64,000 nucleotides of DNA from the NCBI RefSeq assembly GCF_014050225.1, contig NZ_JACFXV010000053.1, positions 371,541-435,540 of the forward strand, written 5' to 3'. Below are positions 9,096 to 18,889 of the stretch, piece after piece. The position numbers and the translations under genes were made by a program. Position 1 is the stretch's first letter; every line of letters starts with the position of its first letter. The notes beneath the pieces were generated by a model. The model had not been told where the DNA came from and ran no database searches. It was given only the letters and a program-made list of their open reading frames with translations. This stretch comes from Stappia albiluteola. GTDB lineage: Bacteria > Pseudomonadota > Alphaproteobacteria > Rhizobiales > Stappiaceae.

Positions 9096-9908
9096 CTACT
9101 TGCCGTGACCGGCGATCCGGTCGCCGTCGCGGGTGAGGTAATAGGCGGCGAGGATGGGCAGGAAGGTCACCATGACCACCACCATCGCCACAACGTTGGT
9201 CACCGGGCGCTGGCGCGGCCGGACGAGTTCCTCAAGCATCCAGATCGGCAGGGTCGACTGCTGGCCGGCCGTGAAGGTCGTCACGATCACCTCGTCGAAG
9301 GAGAGCGCGAAGGCCAGCATGCCGCCGGCGAGCAGCGCAGTGCCGATATTGGGCAGGATCACATGGCGGAAGGTCTGGAAACCGTCGGCGCCGAGATCCA
9401 TCGACGCCTCGATCAGCGAAGCGGAGGTGCGACGGAAGCGGGCAACCGCGTTGTTGTAGACGACAACGACGCAGAAGGTCGCGTGGCCGAGCACGATCGT
9501 CCAGACCGAGAACGGGATATCCGCGAGATTGAAGGCGGAGCGCAGCGCGATGCCGGTGATGATGCCGGGCAGCGCGATCGGCAGGATGACGAGGAGCGAG
9601 ATCGTCTCCCGCCCGAAGAACTTCGTCCGCGACACGGCGGCCGCGCACAGCGTGCCGAGCACGAGCGCGATCGCCGTAGAGACCGCCGCGACCCTCACCG
9701 ACAGGCCAAGCGCTTCCCAGACATCCGGACGGCCCCAGGTGACGGCGAACCATTTCAGCGTCAGGCCGGGCGGCGGCCACTGGTAGCTCTTTTCCTCGGT
9801 CGTGAAGGCATAGACGAAGATCAGCAGGATCGGCAGGTGCAGGAAGAGCAGCCCGCAGGCGGCGGCGATCTTCAGGGCGAGCGGAGCCGAGGCACGATCA
9901 GAGCGCAT
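9096..9908 (-). CDS. ydcV: Polyamine-type ABC transporter permease (YdcV/PotC-like)
   Basis: Inner-membrane permease of 270 residues with about six helices and the cytoplasmic EAA loop [20 protein letters not shown], which docks on the ATPase. This pattern is that of PotC/YdcV. I chose the ATG at 9908 ([13 protein letters not shown]), preceded by GGGGGC; the gene overlaps the end of the other permease gene by 11 bases. It is the fourth gene of the operon, 19 bases before the aldehyde dehydrogenase gene. Together with the second permease it would form the channel for putrescine or a related compound. Confidence 0.9.
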   Translation of the reverse strand: MRSDRASAPLALKIAAACGLLFLHLPILLIFVYAFTTEEKSYQWPPPGLTLKWFAVTWGRPDVWEALGLSVRVAAVSTAIALVLGTLCAAAVSRTKFFGRETISLLVILPIALPGIITGIALRSAFNLADIPFSVWTIVLGHATFCVVVVYNNAVARFRRTSASLIEASMDLGADGFQTFRHVILPNIGTALLAGGMLAFALSFDEVIVTTFTAGQQSTLPIWMLEELVRPRQRPVTNVVAMVVVMVTFLPILAAYYLTRDGDRIAGHGK

Positions 9909-10863
9909 CGAAAGCCCCCAGACGCTTGGCGCCCCACAGGTAGAAACCCATGATGACAATGGGGACGACGGTGAAGGCGGCAGCGAGCGGGATGTTGCCC
10001 GCCGTGCCCTGATGGGCATAGACCGCCTGGCCGATGAAGAGGCGCGAGGAACCGACGATCTGCGGAATGATGTAGTCGCCGAGCGTCAGCGAGAAGGTGA
10101 AGATGGAACCGGCGGCAAGGCCCGGCATGGCGAGCGGCAGCAGCACGTTGCGGAAGGTCTGCGCCGGCGTGGCGCCGAGATCCGACGACGCCTCGACGAG
10201 GCTCGCCGGCACGCGTTCCAAGGCGGCCTGCAATGGCAGCACCATGAAGGGCAGCCAGACATAGAGGAAGACGAGGAAGGTGCCGGTATAGCTGACCGAG
10301 AGCGAATTGCCGCCGATGACGGGAAGCGCGAGCCAGGCTTCGAGCAGCCAGGTCAGGTGAAGCTTGGCGAAAAACCAGTTGAGGATGCCTTCCTTGGCGA
10401 GGATCAGCTTCCAGGCATAGACCTTGACCAGATAGCTCGACCACAACGGCAGCATGACGCCGAGATAGAAAAGCGCCTTCCATTTTCCACTTGCGTAGCG
10501 CGCCGCGTAATAGGCGACGGGAAAGGCGACCACGGCCGCGGCGAGCGTGACGGCTGCCGCCATCAGCACCGTGCGGAAGATGATGTCGAGATTGGCGGGA
10601 ATGAGCAGTTCGCCATAGGTCTTCAGCGTGAATTCGCGGTTGATGAGGCCGGAGAATTCGTCGATCGAAAAGAAGCTCTGCGCGAGCAGGGCGAATAGCG
10701 AGCCGAGATAGATGATGCCGAGCCAGAGCACCGGCGGTGTCAGCATCAGGAGCAGGAGCAGGCGCGGATTGCGCCAGAATATATCCGACAGGCTGCCGGC
10801 AAGGCCGCCACGCTCCCTGAAGATGGCGGACTGGACCGTCGCGTCGCCGTGAACGGCGGTCAT
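9898..10863 (-). CDS. ydcU: Polyamine-type ABC transporter permease (YdcU/PotB-like)
   Basis: Inner-membrane permease of 321 residues. An N-terminal cytoplasmic segment is followed by a first long helix ([20 protein letters not shown]) and a periplasmic loop, then the core helices with the EAA loop [20 protein letters not shown]. This matches the PotB/YdcU half of the permease pair. The ATG at 10863 overlaps the stop of the ATPase gene by four bases, so translation is coupled. A much longer upstream frame exists but runs inside the ATPase gene and has no homology-like features. Confidence 0.9.
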   Translation of the reverse strand: MTAVHGDATVQSAIFRERGGLAGSLSDIFWRNPRLLLLLMLTPPVLWLGIIYLGSLFALLAQSFFSIDEFSGLINREFTLKTYGELLIPANLDIIFRTVLMAAAVTLAAAVVAFPVAYYAARYASGKWKALFYLGVMLPLWSSYLVKVYAWKLILAKEGILNWFFAKLHLTWLLEAWLALPVIGGNSLSVSYTGTFLVFLYVWLPFMVLPLQAALERVPASLVEASSDLGATPAQTFRNVLLPLAMPGLAAGSIFTFSLTLGDYIIPQIVGSSRLFIGQAVYAHQGTAGNIPLAAAFTVVPIVIMGFYLWGAKRLGAFDAL

Positions 10864-11849
10864 CGCGCGTCCTCCATCAGGTGGAGTTCGGCGCCGTTCC
10901 AGTCGACGCGGACCGTGGCACCTTCGGCGGGCAGCATGTCCGTGGAGGAAACGAGGGCATTGAGGCGCAGCCCCTCGAGATCGAGCGCGACCCGTGTCTG
11001 GCCGCCGAGGTAGCTGCGGGTGACGACGCGCGCCGCGTGTCCCCCGCCCTCGACGAAGCGCAGGGCCTCCGGCCTGAGGCTCGCCCACTTGCGCTGGCCG
11101 GCGATCTTCGCCACGAAATCCGGCGGCAGCACGTTGGACGAGCCGACGAAATCGGCGACGAAGCGCGAACGCGGCCGGCGGTAGATCTCTTCCGGCGTGC
11201 CGACCTGCTGGATGCGGCCGGCGTCGAATACGGCGACGCGATCGGCCATCGACAGCGCCTCGCCCTGATCGTGGGTGACGAAGACGAAGGTGATGCCGAG
11301 GGATTTCTGCAGCGACTTCAGTTCTTCCTGCATCTGCTCGCGCAGCTTCAGGTCGAGCGCGCCGAGCGGCTCGTCGAGCAGGAGCACCTTCGGCTTGTTG
11401 ATCAGCGCGCGTGCCAGGGCGACGCGCTGGCGCTGCCCGCCCGAAAGCTGGCTGGGCCGGCGGCTGCCGTAGCCCGGCAACTGCACCAGATCGAGTGCCG
11501 CGTCAGCCGCCTTGCGCCGCTCCGCCTTGCCGATGCCGCGGATCATCAGGCCGTAGGCGACGTTGTCGGCAACGTTGAGATGCGGGAACAGGGCGTAGTC
11601 CTGGAAAACGGTATTCACGTTGCGCCGGTAGGGCGGCACGCCCTCCGCCGTTTCGCCGAAAATCTCGATATGGCCGCCGGTCGGCTGTTCGAAACCGGCG
11701 ATCAGCCGCAGGCAGGTGGTCTTGCCCGACCCCGAGGGGCCGAGCATGGCGAAGAATTCGCCCTCGCCGATCTCAAGATCGATCGCGTCGACGGCGCGCA
11801 CGGCACCGAAATGACGCGAAACCCCGGAGAACAAGACGGCAGTCCGCAT
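10860..11849 (-). CDS. ydcT: Polyamine-type ABC transporter ATPase (YdcT/PotA-like)
   Basis: Cytosolic ATPase subunit of 329 residues. Walker A is GPSGSGKTTC, the signature LSGGQRQRVALARAL and Walker B VLLLDEPLGALD. The C-terminal third is the TOBE regulatory domain of PotA/MalK-type importers. I prefer the ATG at 11849 (MRTAVLFSGVSRHFGAVRAVD), which aligns by memory with the start of E. coli YdcT, over an ATG 21 bases upstream. It lies 71 bases after the binding-protein gene and overlaps the permease gene by four bases. Confidence 0.92.
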   Translation of the reverse strand: MRTAVLFSGVSRHFGAVRAVDAIDLEIGEGEFFAMLGPSGSGKTTCLRLIAGFEQPTGGHIEIFGETAEGVPPYRRNVNTVFQDYALFPHLNVADNVAYGLMIRGIGKAERRKAADAALDLVQLPGYGSRRPSQLSGGQRQRVALARALINKPKVLLLDEPLGALDLKLREQMQEELKSLQKSLGITFVFVTHDQGEALSMADRVAVFDAGRIQQVGTPEEIYRRPRSRFVADFVGSSNVLPPDFVAKIAGQRKWASLRPEALRFVEGGGHAARVVTRSYLGGQTRVALDLEGLRLNALVSSTDMLPAEGATVRVDWNGAELHLMEDAR

Positions 11850-11920
11850 GGCAATTCCCGTGGATGGCATGCGCCGGACCGCCGGCGCATGCGGTGTTCA
11901 CAAAGCTTCACGAAAACCGG

Positions 11921-13084
<1,164 letters not shown>

Positions 13085-13304
13085 CTTGCTACCTCCCAAC
13101 AGATCCCCACAAGCGCCGCAGCCGGCCCCTCGCGATCCGGCGGGAGCCGTGGTGCAAGCCCGGGCGCCGCCGGCGGTCTCGCCTCGCATCGCCCTTTTGA
13201 ATCCAATCGAAAACTCCCCTCGCGCGGCCGCCATCTCGCGTGGCTTCCCCGGCCGGCGATGAAGTCTCCCGCTTGCGCGGCACTTTCACAATTTCATTAA
13301 TCAG

Positions 13305-13343
13305 AAATACGATATCGGTTTTTCCGATACCTAGATTTGTCAA
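13305..13343 (-). promoter_or_regulatory. Probable promoter/operator of the ydcSTUV-patD operon
   Basis: Between the LysR gene and the operon lies a perfect palindrome TATCGGAAAAACCGATA (13313-13329, read on the minus strand), which fits the T-N11-A pattern of LysR operators. A consensus -35 hexamer TTGACA sits just upstream of it (13343-13338). The matching -10 is not clear; it may fall within or after the palindrome, so a bound regulator would sit on the promoter. The first gene starts 220 bases downstream, leaving a long leader with no riboswitch that I recognise. Confidence 0.5.
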
Positions 13344-13352
13344 GCGCGGGTT

Positions 13353-14261
13353 TCAGCGGGGCCGGAGCATCCGCTGCGCCTGGGCGACGCCGAGAAAATC
13401 CTGCGCCGTGCGCGGCAGCGCCGAGCCCTTGCGCCAGACGACGCCGACCTGAACGACGGGGAGCGATCCCGACACGTCGCGGGATTCGATGCGGTCGCCT
13501 TCCAGTGACCAGGGCCGGTAGACGAGATCCGGCAGCAGCGCGACGCCCGCCCCCGTCGCCACCAGGCTTCTGACCGCCTCGACCGAGCGGGTGCGAAAGG
13601 CGACATGGGGCCTGGCGCCCAGCGCGCCGAGCAGCTTGCCGGTGGCTTCCTCGATCTCGTCCAGGGTGAGCATGATCAGCGGCTCGCCGGACAGATCGCT
13701 CAGCGAGATGCTCTGCTGGGTGACGAGGCGGTGGCTGAGCGGCAGCCACAGGCGATAGGGCGACACCTCCAGGATTTCCGATTCCAGCGCCATGCGGTCG
13801 CGCAGGTTGGAGATCACCATCACCGCGACGTCGAGCTCGCCGCCGATCAGCAAATGCTCCAGATAGTCGCCATTGTCCTCGATCGCCGACACCTCGACGG
13901 AGGGAAAGGCGCGCCGGTAGCGCGCCAGCATGTCGGACAGCACGTAGCCGGCGACGAGCGACGTCACGCCGAGATTGAGCCTGCCCTCGACGGCGGGTTC
14001 CGCCTCCTGAAAGGCGCGGCGGGCATCCGACACGCTGGCCAGAATGGCCGTGGAGTGGCGCAGGAACTGGTGACCCTTGTGCGTGATGTTGAGCCCGCGC
14101 GAGTGGCGCTCGAACAGGGTGACGCCGAGATCCGTCTCAAGCTCCTTGATCGCCTCCGTCACCGCGGACTGCGAAATCGATAGAAGCTGGGCGGCGCCCG
14201 ATACCGTTCCCTGTTCGGCGACGGCGACGAAATACTGCAACTGGCGAAGCGTGAAGGCCAT
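13353..14261 (-). CDS. LysR-family transcriptional regulator
   Basis: DNA-binding regulator of 302 residues. The winged-helix domain is at the N-terminus (MAFTLRQLQYFVAVAEQGTV, then AAQLLSISQSAVTEAIKELE), followed by a LysR substrate-binding domain. The ATG at 14261 places the HTH at the usual distance from the start; a TTG 18 bases upstream is possible. It lies on the same strand as, and 268 bases upstream of, the polyamine-type transport operon, with a LysR-like palindrome in the gap. Control of that operon is therefore likely but not shown, and the inducer is unknown. Confidence 0.9.
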   Translation of the reverse strand: MAFTLRQLQYFVAVAEQGTVSGAAQLLSISQSAVTEAIKELETDLGVTLFERHSRGLNITHKGHQFLRHSTAILASVSDARRAFQEAEPAVEGRLNLGVTSLVAGYVLSDMLARYRRAFPSVEVSAIEDNGDYLEHLLIGGELDVAVMVISNLRDRMALESEILEVSPYRLWLPLSHRLVTQQSISLSDLSGEPLIMLTLDEIEEATGKLLGALGARPHVAFRTRSVEAVRSLVATGAGVALLPDLVYRPWSLEGDRIESRDVSGSLPVVQVGVVWRKGSALPRTAQDFLGVAQAQRMLRPR

Positions 14262-14978
14262 GGGGCGATCAGACGCCAATGGCGCGCGAAGTCAAGGCGC
14301 GGGAAGTTCCCTCCGGGTTCCGACGGCGCCGCGGGATCACCGGCTTGCGGCGGGATGCGGGATCGCTGCCGCGAAGAACGGCCGGGTGATCATCAGCATG
14401 AAGGACGCGTGGGCGCAGGTCTTACCGGAAGAATGACCAGCCCGGAGCCGGCCGCCCCGCCGGTCGGCTCCTGCGCGGGTTGTGAGGTGGGGCCGGAGGG
14501 GAAGGCAGGCTCTCCCTCGTCCGCATCCGGCTGCGGACCTGATCGGCTGATGCTGGCGTAACCGGCGGTCTGTGAGGTGTCGCCATGTCGGGCGTTCACG
14601 CTAACAAACGCTGAACTCGAAACCCGCCGTCCGTTCACGTCGAAGGGAAGCCAGTCTTCGAACCGTCTCATCGCGGACGGAGATGATGATTGGAAACGCC
14701 ACGCCTTTTCCAACTTTCATCGTCTTCTTGACGGACCTCTTTGCTGCCGACCGCTTCCATCGTGACGACTAAAAGCTGACCTAGAGCATGGGATCCGAAG
14801 TTGGACACCTGTTGAGGCAAGGGGGATTGCCTAGAAGGGATCGGGAAGTCTAACTTCCCTAACGCACGGGGCGGTATCGTCGTTAACTAATTCAGGTCGT
14901 CAGAATTGACAGTGCCACAAGCCGATTTTGCCGGCAAGTGGCATCGAAGGTGCCTAGATCGCCAAGGAGAGCATCGAT
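14262..14978. other. Non-coding left flank of the methylase/DGQHR cassette
   Basis: About 700 bases without a convincing gene; the short frames here have no recognisable family features. The base composition changes from GC-rich (to about 14560) to mixed, which may mark the left boundary of acquired DNA. A 15-base sequence at 14486-14500 matches the 3' end of the tRNA gene at 18467-18481 in 14 positions. The last 100 bases before the methylase gene probably contain its promoter; AAGGAG at 14964-14969 is its ribosome site. Confidence 0.45.
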
Positions 14979-15770
14979 TTGAAACCATTCATCAAGTGGG
15001 CTGGCGGTAAAAGATGGCTTCTTAATGACCCAAGCTTCGGCCTTCCCGAATTCTCTGGACGATATATCGAACCGTTCCTGGGGGGTGGGGCTATTTTCTT
15101 CCATCTCGCACCACCTAACGCGATCTTGTCCGATGTGAATGAGCGGCTGATCGCTACCTACAGGTCTATACGCGACGAATGGCAACTGGTGCAGGCAAGC
15201 CTCGCCGAATTCCAGGAGAGGCACTCTAAAGAATTCTACTACGAAGAGCGATGCCGACAGCATTCGAGCTCGCATCACCGCGCAGCGCAATTCCTTTACC
15301 TGAATCGGACTTGCTTCAATGGCCTCTACCGGGAGAACCTGAAGGGACAATTCAACGTGCCTCTAGGGACGAAAACCCAGGTCACGCTGCTCGACGATGA
15401 TTTCGAAATGGCAAGCAAGATACTGTCTCGCGCCGACCTGCGGACAGGCGACTTTGAAGCAATCGTGGCGGAGGCGATAGAAGGCGATCTCCTATTCCTA
15501 GATCCGCCCTACACAACCGCCCATAATTGCAATGGATTTGTCAAATACAATCAGAAGATCTTTACGTGGGAGGATCAAAAGAGGCTGATGGAAGCAATTC
15601 GTGGCGCCATACAACGTGGCGCCCGTGTTGTTTTAACGAATGCGGATCACAATAGTATTCACGAGCTTTATGTCGAGCTTGGTGCGCCGAAAGTAGTTTC
15701 TCGACCTTCAGTCATATCGGGGACGGTGAGTTCTAGGCGCGGTACCACTGAAGCACTTTTCATTTTTTGA
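14979..15770 (+). CDS. D12-class DNA N6-adenine methyltransferase (Dam-like)
   Basis: A 263-residue DNA adenine methyltransferase that would transfer a methyl group from S-adenosylmethionine to adenine in a short DNA site. It has the D12-class motif order: FIKWAGGKRWL (from residue 4), SAM motif I EPFLGGGAIFF, and catalytic motif IV DPPY (175-178). LNRTCFNGLYREN is also typical of Dam and related enzymes. The start is a TTG at 14979 with AAGGAG nine bases upstream. The next gene begins 25 bases after the stop, so the two form one unit. The recognition site cannot be read from sequence. Codons are AT-richer than in neighbouring core genes, suggesting transfer. Confidence 0.92.
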   Translation: MKPFIKWAGGKRWLLNDPSFGLPEFSGRYIEPFLGGGAIFFHLAPPNAILSDVNERLIATYRSIRDEWQLVQASLAEFQERHSKEFYYEERCRQHSSSHHRAAQFLYLNRTCFNGLYRENLKGQFNVPLGTKTQVTLLDDDFEMASKILSRADLRTGDFEAIVAEAIEGDLLFLDPPYTTAHNCNGFVKYNQKIFTWEDQKRLMEAIRGAIQRGARVVLTNADHNSIHELYVELGAPKVVSRPSVISGTVSSRRGTTEALFIF

Positions 15771-15795
15771 GATAGCTTACGGCATAGGTCAACTG

Positions 15796-18153
15796 TTGGG
15801 GGGTACATTGACGTTTATCGATCCTGCTGAAGCAGCCGCGCTTCGTGACAAAATGAGCAGCGACAAATCGCAGCTCGGCAAGATCTTTAAAGCGAAGACA
15901 TCCAAATTCCATTCTCGCAATGTCGAACACAGCTTGGTCGAGGGATTGCTCGAAGACGGTTGGGAGGAATATGGCGAGCCTCTGAAAACCAAGACGCGTC
16001 TTCGTAAGCCAAAAAGCCACAACGTTCAGTTCGAAGACGATATCTGGTGTCAGCTTTATCGCCTCGGCTACCGCATGCTCAATGTGGACGAAAATTTCTG
16101 TCTACCCTGCGGGCCAGAACCTTCGGACAAGAAGCAGATCGATGTCGTCGCAATGGACAAAGACAGCGTCTTGCTTGTCGAATGCAAATCCAGCGCAAAT
16201 CCGGCCAAGCCGCCATCGTACAGGGACGAATTCGAAGCCCTGCGTTTGCGTCTGGATAGGTATCGGAAGACAATCGATCAGGTATTTGGTCCTGGCAAGC
16301 GCCTAAAGTACATATTCGCGACTAGAAATCTGAGATTACGCCGAGATTCTGCCGATATCTTAAGGCTCGTCGATTCCGGTGGATTTTATTACAACGACAA
16401 TACATTCCAGTACATCGACAGCCTAATCAAGGCCTACCGAGATGCTGCTCACTATCAGTTCATGGGCCTGATAATGAAGGGGCAGAGCATCAATAAAGAG
16501 AAGATAGAGGTTCCCGCCATCGAAGGCACGATGGGCGGCAAGACGTACTACATGTTTTCGCTGGAGCCCCAGCTGCTTCTTAAAATCGGATTTGTGCTGC
16601 ACCGCACTCGGGCGAATGAATCAGAGATGCCTACCTACCAGCGTCTCCTCGTCCCTTCGCGACTAAAGGGGATTACCAAGTTCATCGACGGCGGTGGGTT
16701 CTTTCCAAATTCGGCCATCCTGAATTTCAACGAACGCGACACAAAGCTCGAATTCCAAGGTCAGCCACGCACGAAAGATACAGTATCACGAACCGGGTTG
16801 TTGAAGATCCCGAATGCGTTCGCAATCGCCTATATCATTGACGGACAGCACCGGATTTACGGCTACGCAAATTCGAAATACAAGAAGAGCAATACAATAC
16901 CCGTCGTTGCTTTTAAGAACCTCGATCCGAGCGATCAGCTCGAATTATTTATGCAGATCAACGAGAACCAGAAGGCAGTTAGTCCAACTCTACGCATTAC
17001 TCTGGAGGAAGATCTATATTGGAACGCCAGTCGCCTAGATTCTCGGCTAAAAGCGCTAAGATCTTCGGTGATCAGGGCACTGGGCGGCGATCCTTCCGGT
17101 CCGCTATACGGCAAAATATCACTCGGCGAAGACCGATCCACGCTTCAGGCTAAGCCGTTCGCAGACGCCCTAATCAGGTGTAAGCTATTGCCGGAAGCCA
17201 AGGGCAACAGGTTTGTCCAAGAAACCACTGCGTCATCACTGTACGACGCTGCCAATCTCGATCATGGTAACGAGATGGGGAAGGCGCGGATTAGAGCAGT
17301 TAGCTTCATCAACGCCAGCTATGAGCTTGCAGAGGAAACCCTTGGAAAAGATCAGGAAGCACTGAACACCTATATTTTGTCGAACAGAGGTAGCTTTGCA
17401 TTCATATCGCTCGTCGGAGACCTTCATGCATTTGAAGCCGGGCAGCGCTCGATTTCTATAAATTCGACGACAGAGCAGCGAATTAACGCCATTAGGAAGT
17501 ACCTGCTAGTGCTTTTCAACGCGTTGAAGTCGATGACGCCGGAAGATGCCGAAATATTAACTGGGAAGCTTGGTAGCGGTGCTGAAGCGACCTGGCTGCG
17601 GTTCTTTCAGGGCTATATTAACAACAAGTTCGCCGACTACAATCCGCCCGAGTTGCAGGATTGGCGAGAGCGGCAGGACAAGGCGCTCCAGAGCAAAGGG
17701 CGAGAGATCGGAACTCAGATCGAGCGACACATGAAGAAATTCATCATCGAACAGTTGAAAGCACTATTTGGCGAAAATTGGGATATTGAGATCGGCGCGA
17801 TCCAACGAGATTGCGAGGCGCGCGCAAAGGAACAGATGGAAAAAGACTATAAGGACGGGCTCGGTCGCCGCGAGATACCTTGGACAGACCAATTCTTTAT
17901 TAAAGACTATAAGGCGATTATCGAGAAATATTGGTCTAAGAAGCCTGAAAATATAGCCAACGCCGAATCGTTCGAGCAGCATTTTTCGATTAATGTCGGA
18001 CACGGCTTCAACAGCAAGGCTGACAAAATCAAATGGATTTCGCTTTTCAACACGCTGCGGAACAACTGGGCGCATGAAGGAACAAAGGAAAAGGGATTGA
18101 ATAAGAGCGACGTTGAGCTTTTAGCGAAGATCCACGACCAACTCGGTTTATAA
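15796..18153 (+). CDS. PD-(D/E)XK nuclease-like + DGQHR (DndB-like) + HEPN-like fusion protein
   Basis: A 785-residue protein with three recognisable parts. Residues about 75-165 look like a PD-(D/E)XK nuclease fold: FEDDIWCQLYRLGY, then QIDVVAM (D116) and LLVECKSS (E129, K131), the D...ExK active-site pattern. The middle has the DGQHR signature (IDGQHRIYGYA, 349-353) and LELFMQINENQKAVS, as in DndB, the regulator of DNA phosphorothioation, and in DpdB. The C-terminus ends with FNTLRNNWAHEGT, an R-x4-H motif (R755, H760) like that of HEPN ribonucleases. The start is TTG at 15796 or TTG at 15808, the latter just after GGGGGG. It follows the methylase gene by 25 bases. Cleavage activity and role in defence are inference. 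Confidence 0.82.
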   Translation: MGGTLTFIDPAEAAALRDKMSSDKSQLGKIFKAKTSKFHSRNVEHSLVEGLLEDGWEEYGEPLKTKTRLRKPKSHNVQFEDDIWCQLYRLGYRMLNVDENFCLPCGPEPSDKKQIDVVAMDKDSVLLVECKSSANPAKPPSYRDEFEALRLRLDRYRKTIDQVFGPGKRLKYIFATRNLRLRRDSADILRLVDSGGFYYNDNTFQYIDSLIKAYRDAAHYQFMGLIMKGQSINKEKIEVPAIEGTMGGKTYYMFSLEPQLLLKIGFVLHRTRANESEMPTYQRLLVPSRLKGITKFIDGGGFFPNSAILNFNERDTKLEFQGQPRTKDTVSRTGLLKIPNAFAIAYIIDGQHRIYGYANSKYKKSNTIPVVAFKNLDPSDQLELFMQINENQKAVSPTLRITLEEDLYWNASRLDSRLKALRSSVIRALGGDPSGPLYGKISLGEDRSTLQAKPFADALIRCKLLPEAKGNRFVQETTASSLYDAANLDHGNEMGKARIRAVSFINASYELAEETLGKDQEALNTYILSNRGSFAFISLVGDLHAFEAGQRSISINSTTEQRINAIRKYLLVLFNALKSMTPEDAEILTGKLGSGAEATWLRFFQGYINNKFADYNPPELQDWRERQDKALQSKGREIGTQIERHMKKFIIEQLKALFGENWDIEIGAIQRDCEARAKEQMEKDYKDGLGRREIPWTDQFFIKDYKAIIEKYWSKKPENIANAESFEQHFSINVGHGFNSKADKIKWISLFNTLRNNWAHEGTKEKGLNKSDVELLAKIHDQLGL

Positions 18154-18465
18154 AAAACTATTAGTGACATAGACAAAGATCGAAAAGCTGAAACCGATCC
18201 TCGCCGCGTAGACGATACTCGCATCGACCGTAGGCCCGCTATTTAACTTTCGCGGCCCGAAAGCAGCCTGTCTGTTCGCGACCCCATTGCAATCATTCGC
18301 ATCGGCTGGAAATAGGCCCGCATTCCGCCCTGTCTGAGCCCCGGGCGCCCAGCGCATGGCGGGCCAGTGCAGGTAGGGCACGAGATATCCGATCCGGTGC
18401 CTGACCGGGGCCGAACCGGGAAATTGCATGAAGCTGATTTAAGCTGTTGATTTAAAGCAGAGGAA
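18154..18465. other. Non-coding gap between cassette and tRNA gene
   Basis: About 310 bases. The first 100 are AT-rich like the cassette, the rest GC-rich. A minus-strand frame of 93 codons (18148-18429) spans it but matches no family I know. I looked for an integrase remnant, expected beside a tRNA target, and saw none. Confidence 0.4.
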
Positions 18466-18542
18466 TGGTGGGCCCGGAGGGACTCGAACCCCCAACCAAT
18501 CCGTTATGAGCGGACGGCTCTAACCAATTGAGCTACAGGCCC
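18466..18542 (-). tRNA. tRNA with CAU anticodon, probably tRNA-Ile2
   Basis: A 77-base gene that folds as a complete cloverleaf: acceptor GGGCCTG / CGGGCCC with CCA encoded, D-arm GCTC...GAGC, anticodon stem GTCCG / CGGAT with loop CTCATAA, and T-arm GGGGG-TTCGAGT-CCCTC. The anticodon CAU could be Met, but the acceptor starting GGGCC and the loop context CTCATAA resemble tRNA-Ile2, whose C34 is changed to lysidine by TilS to read AUA. The elongator Met tRNA of alphaproteobacteria, as I recall it, starts GGCGGGGT. Its 3' end faces the methylase/DGQHR cassette. Confidence 0.9.
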
Positions 18543-18889
18543 CCGAGCAATGGCGACGGTGGGACGCCGGGAGACGCCCCGCCTGCCCGAGCAGGACTTG
18601 CTTGGTACACCAGCGCGGCAAGGCGAGGCAAGTCTCTGTCGCGCGCGGGCGGAGCGCTTTCCACGAAAGCGGGGCCGCCTTCGCGGCAGGAAGCCGCTCC
18701 CGGGATATGCCTCGGCAGAAATCGCCACTTGCGAATGCCGCCGATTGACCGTTTTTCTAGTGAAGCGAATTTGACGTTCGAGTCCCGGTTGCAGCGTGGG
18801 GCCGGGCCTAAAATCGGGGCAAGCCACGGAGGCGCCGCAATTGCGGTGAAGGGTCAAGCCCCTCATATTGTTAGGAAAAGGCGAGTTCC
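18543..18889. other. Intergenic region upstream of the SIMPL gene
   Basis: About 350 GC-rich bases between the divergent tRNA and SIMPL genes. It must hold both promoters. TTGACG at about 18769 could be a -35 box for the SIMPL gene, but no good -10 follows at 16-18 bases. Nothing else was recognised. Confidence 0.3.

Noticed and set aside
14393..14713. A 106-codon minus-strand frame left of the methylase
   Set aside because: No ribosome site, a composition like translated non-coding GC-rich DNA, and no family features.
18154..18465. Integrase remnant beside the tRNA gene
   Set aside because: The 93-codon minus-strand frame here lacks the Arg-His-Arg-Tyr pattern of tyrosine recombinases and any serine recombinase motif.
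18466..18542. Initiator or elongator methionine tRNA
   Set aside because: The anticodon is CAU, but the acceptor GGGCCTG and the anticodon loop resemble tRNA-Ile2, not the alphaproteobacterial methionine tRNAs I remember; not fully excluded.
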